Shown here: piece by piece, positions 51,417-61,300 of the stretch | How the letters are laid out: the number at the start of each line of letters is the position of its first letter | Position numbering within the stretch: position 1 is the stretch's first letter | DNA from: RHLJ01 sp965242845 | Lineage (GTDB): Bacteria; Bacteroidota; Rhodothermia; Balneolales; Balneolaceae | Assembly (NCBI GenBank): GCA_965242845.1 | Contig: CBDETC010000001.1 | Coordinates: 562,855-626,854 of the forward strand | DNA: 64,000 nucleotides | Direction: 5' to 3' | Made by a program: the position numbers and the translations under genes | The notes under the pieces: model-generated | Database searches by the model: none | What the model saw: only the letters and a program-made list of their open reading frames with translations | Told to the model about the DNA's origin: nothing

Positions 51417-53308
51417 TACATTTGCTCCTTTTTATAGTTCTTTTCTTCAATGGGATTCAATCAACTGAAGAAGAACTACATGTTTCAACGCAGGGAAACG
51501 ACTCCAACTCGGGATCAATTGAAGCTCCCCTTCTAACCATTCAAAAAGCTGCAGAAATAGTCCAACCCGGACAAACAATCATAATCCATGAGGGGACTTA
51601 TCGAGAGTACATTAATCCACCTATTGGAGGAAATTCACCTGATAATCGGGTTACTTTTAAATCAGCGGATGGGGCAACCGTTTTAATAAAGGGTTCAGAA
51701 GAAATAAAGGAATGGCTGCCAGCAGAAGGTAGACTCTGGAAGATAGAATTGGACACTTCTTTTTTTGAAGGATACAATCCTTATACACTTCAGGTAGATG
51801 GAGATTACCAAAACTATGGCCAATGGCATACACGCGGAGATGTGTATGTAAATAACAGTCCTTTGAGTGAGAGAAAGACTCTTAAAGAGGCAGAGGAGAC
51901 CGATTATACCTGGTACACGACTACCTCTGGAGGAGTAACAACCATCTATGCCAACTTTGGAGAATACAATCCTAAAGAAGAGCTAATTGAGATTAATGTG
52001 AGGGAGCTCATCTTTTTTGCCACAGATACTGATGTCAATTACATCACCCTGGATGGATTGAGATTCCTTCATGCTGCCCCTAATTGGCAAGCCCCAAACA
52101 CAGGAGATAATGACCCTAATCGACTATTGCACGTTGGAGCCGTTGGCTCGAATATGGGTACAGGATGGATCATTGAAAACTCCGAAATAGCACACTCTAA
52201 AACTGCCGGAATTATGTTCGGCGAAAATGCAGGACCGGAGTCTTCTTTCGAAGATGTGACTCAGTTTGGCGATCATATTATCCGTAATAATTATATCCAT
52301 AAAAACGGGCAGTATGGGATCGCTGGGCAGAAGGGTATTTCGAGAAGTGAAATTTCAGGAAACCGAATTGAAAGCATCAATTATCGCAATGAATTTGGAG
52401 GCTATGAGCCCGCTGGAATTAAAATCTGGAATTCTTCTGATGTACTCATTGAACACAATGCTATTCAGCATGTTGTAGCGAATCAAAGCAACCTGTCCCA
52501 GGCTTACTGTATTTGGATCGATTATGCCAATCAGGGTACCAGAATAACACGGAACTTTCTTATTGCTGATAAACAAACGACTACCGCTTTGTTCCTGGAA
52601 GCAAACGTGGGGCCTACTCTCGTCGACAATAACGTGATCATCGATAAAAAAGAGGGAGCCATTATGGTGTATTCTGGGGGATCCATATTCGCTCACAACC
52701 TGTTTATTAACAGTAATTTTGATTTCCGAATCCAGGAATTTGACAATGAAGGTTCTGGTGCCCGTCGGGCCTATACCCTCAAACCACATTCAACGGTAAG
52801 AACTAATATGGGGATTCCGGTTGAGATCGAGCACAACCAGATGTACAACAATATCTTCCTATTCGGAAACGGACCAAAAGACTTTGGCCCACATACCGGA
52901 ACTGGAAACAGAATATCTCATAATCTTTATGCAGGTGGAGCCACTCCGAGAGAAGGACATGAATATGCTACCACAAGAAATGTATTCTTCTCATATAACC
53001 ATTGGGTTAATTCTGAAGATGCTACTCTGACTATTAATCTGGATACCACCTATTCTGATATTGAAACTCCCACAGTATCTCCTGAGCTTGTTGGAGTAAT
53101 CCCATTAGCCCAGCAAAGTATCGCGGATGAACATGCAAACCCAATTACTGTAACCTGGGATTTCAATAAAAAAGCAAGACGAGATAGATTTCCTTTGGTA
53201 GGCCCCTTTTCTGATATACAACTCGGAGATAATACTTTCTCAATAAAAACTCCTCTCAAACCTACCCCATCAAAAAGACTGTATCGAAGTTCCTTTACTA
53301 ACCAGTAA
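51413..53308 (+). CDS. Secreted right-handed beta-helix protein (lyase-like)
   Basis: A 631-residue exported protein. The signal peptide is MIHLLLFIVLFFNGIQST. The start of the mature region, LHVSTQGNDSNSGSIEAPLLTIQKAAEIVQPGQTI, is the entrance of a parallel beta-helix seen in pectate lyases and DUF1565 proteins, followed by helix coils with NNYIHKNGQYGIAG-type turns (about 270-450). The catalytic residues of a known lyase family are not assignable by eye. It overlaps the methyltransferase by four bases. A carbohydrate target is inferred from fold and from the neighbouring Gfo/Idh/MocA oxidoreductase. Confidence 0.82.
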   Translation: MIHLLLFIVLFFNGIQSTEEELHVSTQGNDSNSGSIEAPLLTIQKAAEIVQPGQTIIIHEGTYREYINPPIGGNSPDNRVTFKSADGATVLIKGSEEIKEWLPAEGRLWKIELDTSFFEGYNPYTLQVDGDYQNYGQWHTRGDVYVNNSPLSERKTLKEAEETDYTWYTTTSGGVTTIYANFGEYNPKEELIEINVRELIFFATDTDVNYITLDGLRFLHAAPNWQAPNTGDNDPNRLLHVGAVGSNMGTGWIIENSEIAHSKTAGIMFGENAGPESSFEDVTQFGDHIIRNNYIHKNGQYGIAGQKGISRSEISGNRIESINYRNEFGGYEPAGIKIWNSSDVLIEHNAIQHVVANQSNLSQAYCIWIDYANQGTRITRNFLIADKQTTTALFLEANVGPTLVDNNVIIDKKEGAIMVYSGGSIFAHNLFINSNFDFRIQEFDNEGSGARRAYTLKPHSTVRTNMGIPVEIEHNQMYNNIFLFGNGPKDFGPHTGTGNRISHNLYAGGATPREGHEYATTRNVFFSYNHWVNSEDATLTINLDTTYSDIETPTVSPELVGVIPLAQQSIADEHANPITVTWDFNKKARRDRFPLVGPFSDIQLGDNTFSIKTPLKPTPSKRLYRSSFTNQ

Positions 53309-53376
53309 TTCCTTCAAACAACTACTTTGAAATCCCCCCTCTTTTTTTCACATTCAGGGAATTAATTCCTTATCTG

Positions 53377-54717
53377 ATGAGAAAAAATCCCACCAACAAA
53401 GCCAAAAAAGAATCCCCTACTTCAACTCTCTCAAGGAAAGAGTTCATCAAGAAAACTGCACTAGGTCTTACCGCATTTAGTATTGTGCCTCGATTTGTGC
53501 TAGGTGGAAATGGATACATCGCTCCAAGTGATAAAATCACCATTGGATTTATAGGGAATGGAAAACAGGGGACAATACTGGCTAACCCATTTATTCAATT
53601 ATCTGACGCCCAGATTGTAGCCACAAATGATGTGGATGCTATCAAGCGCCTGAGGTTTAAAGAATGGATAGACCGAAGATACACGGAACAAACAGGTTCA
53701 GGTACATATAGCAGTTGCACTATCCATGATGACTACCAGGAGATTATCGAAAGGGATGACATTGATGCTGTTATTGTCTGTACTCCCGATCATTGGCACG
53801 CTCATCCTTCGATTGCAGCTTTAAATGCAGGGAAAGATGTGTATTGCGAAAAACCACTCGCTCATTCTGTGGAAGAAGGTCGGGCTATGGTTGAAGCTAC
53901 CAGGAGAAATAACCGGGTATTCCAAACCGGAAGTATGCAGCGATCGTGGGGAAATTTCCGAAAAGCATGTGAACTGGTTCGGAATGGATATATCGGAGAT
54001 ATAACGGAGGTAAAGGTAAATGTCGGAGGACCTCCTGTTGCTTATGACTTACCCAAACAATCAGTGAGAGATACACTGGACTGGGATCGTTGGATAGGCC
54101 CTGCTTTTTATGAAGAATACAATGCTATCCTGGCCCCTCCTTTTCCATGGGATAACTACCCAATGTGGCGCCGATATAAAGAATTTGGTGGTGGTGGAGT
54201 CACCGACTGGGGAGCTCATATGTTTGATATTGCTCAGTGGGCCTTAGGAATGGATGATTCTGGTCCCGTTAGATTCATCCCTCCTACTGTTAGAAATGCT
54301 CAGCGAGGAATGAAATTCATTTATGAAAATGGCATTGAAATGGTTCACGAAGATTTTGGAAGAGGAAATGCCGTCCGCTTTATTGGAACAGAAGGAAGCA
54401 TAGATATCAGTCGGAGCTTCTTTGAGCCTTCCGACGCGAAGCTGGTTGATCATGAACTCTCTGATACAGAGATCAAATTATACCGAACTGACAACTTCTA
54501 TAAAGATTGGATTGATGCTATCAAAACCAGAACCAAGCCAGTAGCCGATGTAGAAATAGGTCATAGAACAGCTACGATTTGTAATATCGCCAACATCGCT
54601 TATGAAATCAGACGACCTCTTGATTGGGATCCGGTTTCAGAACGGTTTGTTAACGACGATTATGCAAATTCTATGCTAGGTAAAGAATATCGGAAAGGAT
54701 ACGAGCTTGGCACATGA
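53377..54717 (+). CDS. Gfo/Idh/MocA oxidoreductase with Tat signal
   Basis: A 446-residue NAD(P)-dependent sugar or inositol oxidoreductase. A Tat-like signal (SRKEFIKKTALGLTAFSIV, twin-arginine variant RK) suggests export. The Rossmann domain follows (ITIGFIGNGKQG), then the family motif EKPLAHSVEEG and a C-terminal domain with GGGGVTDWGAHMFDIAQWALGMDD, which holds the catalytic His region. Exported members of this family are frequent in Bacteroidota and act on carbohydrate derivatives. It lies 68 bases after the beta-helix gene and probably shares its role. Confidence 0.92.
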   Translation: MRKNPTNKAKKESPTSTLSRKEFIKKTALGLTAFSIVPRFVLGGNGYIAPSDKITIGFIGNGKQGTILANPFIQLSDAQIVATNDVDAIKRLRFKEWIDRRYTEQTGSGTYSSCTIHDDYQEIIERDDIDAVIVCTPDHWHAHPSIAALNAGKDVYCEKPLAHSVEEGRAMVEATRRNNRVFQTGSMQRSWGNFRKACELVRNGYIGDITEVKVNVGGPPVAYDLPKQSVRDTLDWDRWIGPAFYEEYNAILAPPFPWDNYPMWRRYKEFGGGGVTDWGAHMFDIAQWALGMDDSGPVRFIPPTVRNAQRGMKFIYENGIEMVHEDFGRGNAVRFIGTEGSIDISRSFFEPSDAKLVDHELSDTEIKLYRTDNFYKDWIDAIKTRTKPVADVEIGHRTATICNIANIAYEIRRPLDWDPVSERFVNDDYANSMLGKEYRKGYELGT

Positions 54718-55225
54718 TGACTCACATATCACTATCCCAAGAATTCGCCCCAGGTTTAAAACACACAGCGAAAAACGGTCAGAAGAAATCGTATCCGCAA
54801 TAAGAACTCATCTTAGCACTGATGGTTCTAAATGTGAAGGTAAAACAACAGCTCATTTTGCCACGATTTACCCCTTACAAGAAGATCAACATTACTGGTC
54901 TCCCCAACTTACTATTACTATTGAGGAAGAGGAAAACGGATCATTAATTCGTGGCCTGTATGGACCAAAACCTTCTGTGTGGACGATGTTCGTATTCTTC
55001 TATTCATTTATAGGATTTGCCATACTCATTGTATCGATGATTGGTCTCTCCTTTCTTACCCTTGATCAATCAGCAACTATACTTTGGCTGATTCCGGTAC
55101 TCGTTTTCATCTTCATGAGTCTTTATTTGGTGGCTTATACCGGACAGAAACTAGGACACAAACAAATGTCCGGATTACACCGCTTTATGGAAAAGTGTTT
55201 GAGTCAGGAAATAATGCTGAATTAA
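54707..55225 (+). CDS. Small protein with two transmembrane helices (unknown)
   Basis: A 172-residue protein with a soluble N-terminus and two adjacent hydrophobic helices (about 90-115 and 120-145, WTMFVFFYSFIGFAILIVSM and ILWLIPVLVFIFMSLYLVAY). The only usable start is TTG at 54707, overlapping the oxidoreductase by 11 bases; no ATG or GTG fits. No family is recognised. It is the last gene of this plus-strand set and faces the GLUG gene across a hairpin. Confidence 0.65.
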   Translation: MAHDDSHITIPRIRPRFKTHSEKRSEEIVSAIRTHLSTDGSKCEGKTTAHFATIYPLQEDQHYWSPQLTITIEEEENGSLIRGLYGPKPSVWTMFVFFYSFIGFAILIVSMIGLSFLTLDQSATILWLIPVLVFIFMSLYLVAYTGQKLGHKQMSGLHRFMEKCLSQEIMLN

Positions 55226-55280
55226 CACCTATTCAAGATAAGAAGTGATACCGTGTTTGCGGGTCTGGCTACCTATTAAA

Positions 55281-55349
55281 ATGAAAGATGAAAAATTTAA
55301 AATTGGGGAGCATGCACTAATTTTAAATTTTTCATTCTTAATCTTTCAT
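55281..55349. repeat. AT-rich inverted repeat between convergent genes
   Basis: ATGAAAGAT-GAAAAATTTAAAATT and its near complement AATTTTAAATTTTTCATTC-TTAATCTTTCAT face each other around a loop containing GCATGC, with a seven-base bulge in one arm. It may end transcription from both sides; it could also be a small mobile repeat. Confidence 0.6.
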
Positions 55350-55365
55350 TCTCTTTTAGTCTGCT

Positions 55366-58300
55366 CTACTTAATCAGAGTGAATCTCTTATTGAATACAT
55401 TGTTCCCGGCTCTAAGCTGATAGAGGTACACACCGGACGCCAGATCTCTTGCATTAAATCTCACCGTATGTTTGCCGGCTTCCATCCTTCCATTCACCAG
55501 GGTTGATACTCTTCTGCCCAGAATATCGAACACGATCAATTCTACATTTCCGCTTTCCGGAAGACCAAACTGGATATTGGTAGTTGGATTGAAAGGATTT
55601 GGATAATTCTGTGAAAGTGAATATTCGAACGGAATATCAGCACCCAGTTCGTTGCCCACTACTAAGGAGCCTACCGTGATATTCAGCACAAACCGAGCGT
55701 TCCCGTTTTTGAGCGTGAGTTCTTCAGTCCTGGTAATATCGAAAGTGAATTCTTCCTCTTCATTCAGGGATACCTGGTGTCCGGTTAGCTCATCAATAAG
55801 GGTGAGTTCCCAATCATCGGCAAAAAGCTCCAAGCCTTTCCAGCTTAGGGTAAAGCTTCCCATCTCTGTAGTGGTTAACTCAAGAGGAATACGATAATGC
55901 ATCCCTTCCTTTACCTCTTCCAGTGAACGTGATGCCCAGCGCTTTTTTCCATGGGAAAGAGCCATCTCGGAATACTGAGTATGAAGATTTGACACCGATA
56001 GCTTTGGAATATTAAATTTCGGGCTTTCCTTATCCCATCCAGCAAATACCGCCGCTTTATCTGTGAACTTCTCATGAACAAAACTCAGGGTTAATACAGG
56101 TTGGGCTTTGAGCGTATCTTCTTTGATTTCCTTAATCAAATATTCACCTTTTTCTGCCTGGTGTTCTGGCTTAAAGCTTAGTGTAGAACCTGAAGCAGTT
56201 GCAGCGGTAAAAAAGCTCTGCATTGCCGGAATTGGATCATTAGTAATGAAGCTCTCATCAACGCCCGGTGGCAGTTGATAACCAGATATCATCTTATAGC
56301 CTCCTGCACCTGAATACAGCATATCATTGTATACATAGGCGATTGCAAGGGTATTGGTAGGGTCTATATCTCCCGCATCTACCATCGACTTCCAGTCCAA
56401 TGCAGTATGATAAGGGTTGGATACAAGGTGCCAGCCTGCATATTCTGCAGTAGAATCGGCGATAGTCAACTCAATATCATAGTTTTCATCTTTATTGGTG
56501 TATTCCGAAACCAAGTATTTCGGCCATTCCTCAACCCCATCATTTTCGGATGAAGCATATACATAGACATATACCCCATTCATGGTAGAATTTTCTCCCG
56601 AGGAGTTTACTCCGAATAAATCGTCAGCTGAGGCAATATCCTCATAGCCTCCAATGGATTCATTGTAAACGGACACGTTATTAGCTCCGGTTTCAGAATC
56701 TGCACCGGTAAAACCCTGAGTCCATAGTGGTTCCAGTAGCTCTCCGTAAGTTGCATCAATACCCGGATGACCAATCATACGCCAGCCTTCGTCGCCATCA
56801 ATGGTGGCGACGGAAATGCGGTAGTTTGTTTCTTTCAGGTAGGGATAAGTAAAGCCCTGATCGATGCCCCATTCGGTATTAGCGAAATCAAAGCCAACGA
56901 AACTGGTAGAATCAATCATTTCAGCAATAGTCAGACCTGTTGCTGTTTGTGAGCCATCAGCAAAACCAATACCTGTAGCTAAACCACTGGTTTCGGTGTT
57001 CCAATACAAGTCTGAAGTCGTAGCTCCGCTCGTAATTTCACCTAAAACCCCACCTATAGAACTGGTACCTATAACCTCTCCTATAGCAAAAATTCTGGTC
57101 ACATCAATTCCTGTAGCTTCACCAATTAACCCACCTACATATTGCTCACCATTTATATCCCCGGTTGCATAACTATCGATAATGGTCGTTGATCCAGTAC
57201 CAATATAACCGATCAAACCACCTACAAAATTTTTCCCGGATATATCTCCAGTAGCATAGTTCTCACTAAATGCACTACCATCGACATTTATTACTACTTC
57301 CCCAATAAGCCCGCCGACAGAATCTCCAGGTGAGGAAACCGCGACCGAAGAATAATTTCTGCTAAAGCTTACCGTATCTAAAGAGGATTGCATAGTCCCT
57401 ACCATTCCACCAATTCCATCGCCAGTTCCTGTTACTTTTCCTGAAATATTTGAGTTCGTTACAGAACCACCGTTCTGTAGAAAACCAACCAGTCCGCCTA
57501 CATAGTATTTGCCAGTAATTGAGGCATCAGCTAAGCTAATACCATCTAGTCTCGCACTATCCACTAAGCCAAACAGCCCGATATGAGCACTACCCGGACG
57601 CTCAATGGTGAGATCAGACAAGGTGAATCCATCTCCATTATAGCTGCCACTAAAATAGGTACTGGTATTTCCTATTGGCGAAAAGCCTTCTCCTCCATTC
57701 CATCCTACGGTAGCAAACGCATCAATATCGGCGGTTTGAATAAAGTACTCACCCCACACCGAATCAGTTTGAGAAATCCAGTATAAATGATCCAGGCTTG
57801 CAATCTGGTAAGGATTAGCTTGCGTTCCACTTCCTGAAGGTGTTTCGGAAACTGGGCTGTCTGCGCCAGGCAGCGTTTCAGGGATAATAGATTGAAGATA
57901 TGGGAAAGTACCACCCTGCTTGATAGTCCAGGTAGTATCAAATTCATAGCCGGTAAAATTTGAGGAGTCTCTCATTTGAGATGATGTAAGTCCAGTAACT
58001 ATTTGGGCATTATTGTCGGTCCCAATCCCAACAACCTGCCCACTGGTTTCAGTATTCCAGTAGCCATCAGTAATGGTTCCGCTATTAATCCCTACAAAGG
58101 CACCCACATCCATAGTACCGGTAACCAGCCCTATGGAATAGGAGGAAGCAATAATTGCTCCGCTTTGCATTTCTGCTACCAGGCCACCAACCTGACCATC
58201 TCCAGAAACTACCCCAGTCGCATAGCTATTTTCAACGGTTGCCCCGCTAACAACTCCAATAAGCCCCCCAGTATAATCTACTCCACTTACATCTACCGCT

Positions 58301-61300
58301 GAATAGCTGGATTCCAGGGTTCCCGAACCCATACTTCCAAGTAACCCACCGGCTATGGCTCCGCTTGAGCTTATACTTCCTGTAGCATAGCTATCTGATA
58401 AGTCTCCGGATAAATTACCAATTAAGCCTCCAACGCTCCCAGATGTACTGATGGTCGTCATCGTAACGTCCACAGCTGCTACCAGATCCGAGAACTCATA
58501 GCTACTGCTTCCTTCCAGGCTCCCTACTAATCCTCCAACTGAGCCACTATCGGCGGTAAGTACACCCGAAGCATAATTCTCCTTTAACGTGGAGCCACCT
58601 CTTATTTCAGCAGCCAATATCCCTGCATTATAATCTGCAGTAATATCAGCAGCTAGCACATTGATATTGGTCAGGGTTGAAGAATTACCAATTCCGAATA
58701 ACCCAATATTATCTTCTTCCGGACGATTAATGGTGAGCCCAGAGATTGAATACCCACCTCCATCGTAGTTTCCCGAAAATGCTGTAGTAGAATTACCTAT
58801 TGGTGAGAAGCCTGCACTATCGTACCAGGCAATTACTTCTGAAGCGTCTATATCTGCTATTTGGGTATAATAACGTGCCCAGGCAGAATCACTCTCACTA
58901 ATCCAGTACAGACTTAACAGGTCGTCGATCTGGTACGGGTCAATCGCTGTTCCATTTCCTGCTGGAGCATTATGGTAGTCACTGATTGCCAATCCATCTA
59001 TAGAGTCAGATGCTATCGCCTGTAGGTAAGGACGAGAAAAGCTGTTAATACTGTTCCAGGTGGCATCAAAATCAAACCCAGAGAAATTGTCCCGAACAGT
59101 CATTTCTACTGAATCAAGACCGGTTATGGTACCTGAGCCGCTTCCTATTCCGATACTCAGCCCGCTGGTTTCCGTATTCCAGTAGGCCCCGCTTATTTGA
59201 CCATTTACTGTTCTCCCTATAAAGCCTCCAACATTAGAACTGCCACTTACCAGTCCAGTAGAATAATTGTTGGTAATATCTGTAGACCCACCGCTTTGTA
59301 ATCCAAGTAAGCCCCCTACGTCACTGGTTCCAGATACACTTCCAGTGGAATACGTATTTTCCAGCGCCACTCTAAGAGAACGTCCTAGAAGCCCCCCTAC
59401 TTGCTGCGCACTTTGACTTTGTACATCTCCTGTTGCATAAGATTCTGAAATAGTAAACTTTTTTGTATCCAAAGAATAGGCATACCCAACCAAGCCCCCA
59501 GCACTCAGACTAGAAACAGTTACATCACCAGTCGCCCAGGAAGAGGAAAGAGAACCATTTAGATATCCAATCAATCCCCCTCCATTAGAACCCGATACAG
59601 TTACATCAGCGGTAGAGTATAGGTTATTAAAGTCTCCATCATTGAAAGGATGATAAAGCCAACCAGCAAGTCCTCCTACGCTGTTAGCTCCCTCCACGGT
59701 TCCCGTTGTATAGGAATAACTTATATAATCGGCTGTAGTACCTGAATATCCAACCAGGCCTCCAACATGGTCATTACCAAGAATAGAAACGGAAGTTAAG
59801 CCGATATTGGACAGGGTGGCACCATTTATATAGCCAAATAACCCAATGTTATCTTCGGTCCCGCGGTTAATGGTAAGATCGGAGATTTCATAGCCGTCAC
59901 CATTAAAGTTTCCTGTGAATGCTGTAGTAGAATTACCGATTGGTGAGAAACCCGCACTGTTATACCAGTCAATAGTTTTCGAAGCGTCGATATCTGCTGT
60001 TTGGATGAAATAGTCAGCCCAGGCAGTATCGCTTTCGCTGAGCCAGTAGATGTCTCCCAGGTTAGCAATCTGGTAAGGATCTCCAGACGTTCCACTCCCG
60101 TTTGGAAGTGTCTCGAAATCAGCTATAAAATACCCGTCAATAGAATCGACCAGAAACGCCCTTAACTGGGGTTGAGTTAAACCACTTATCATGTTCCAGG
60201 TAGTATCAAAATCGAAGTCTATAAAATTAGAACGTGTTAACATCTGACTGGAAGTAAGCCCGGTAACGGTTTGGGTGTTGTCGTCAGTGCCAATGCCCGT
60301 AGAAAGTCCACTGGTTTCGGTATCCCAGTAGCCTCCTGTTATCGTTCCGCCATTATTTTCACCCAAAAAACCACCCGTATCACTGGTACCTATAACAACT
60401 CCTGTGGAATAACCAGCGGTCACCGTTCCGGTATTATATCCTAGTACCCCTCCTACTTGCGTATCTCCGGATATATCGCCGGTGGCATAACTGTCCTCAA
60501 TGGTACCTGAAGAATTTCCGACTACCCCTCCAGCCTTTTGGTCTCCTATTATATCACCTGTGGTATAACTATTTGTTACACTCCCACTCAAAAAACCCAC
60601 TAATCCACCAACCGCTAATCCATCAGTGGTCACATTTCCAGTAGCATAACTCTCAGATAAATCCGCATGCGAAGTACCTATTAAACCACCAATAAATGAT
60701 AAAGATCCAGTAGAAGAAACATTCACATCAGATCCCAGGTCGGAGTATTCATAACTCCCACTTCCAGACAGGCTTCCTATCAATCCCCCCAGGCTATCCC
60801 CAACACTTGTAACTTCACCAGTAGCGTAACTACCCGTTACCGTAGAAGCTCCACTTATTTGACCTGCCAACGTGCCCGTGTTCTCATTCCCTATAACATT
60901 TGCTTCCAACAAAGTGATATTGGACAGGGTGGCAGCATCTCCAATTCCAAATAGTCCAATGTTATCCTCTCCAGAGCGGTCTATAGTAAGCCCGGAGATG
61001 GTATAGTCGCCCCCATCATAGCTCCCTGTGAAACTGCTCGTGGCATTTCCAATGGGCGAGAAACCGGCACTGTCGTACCAGGCAACTACTTCCGAAGCAT
61101 CGATATCGGCTGTTTGGACAAAGTAGTCTGCCCAGGCAGATTCGTTTTCACTGAGCCAGTACAGGCTTGGTAGGTCGTCAATCTGGTAAGGATCAATAAC
61201 CGTTCCACTCCCCGAGGGTGGAGTCTGGTAATCGGCTATAGAATAACCATCAATAGAATCAGCAAGGAAGACCCGCAATTGAGGCTGGGTTAAACCATCA

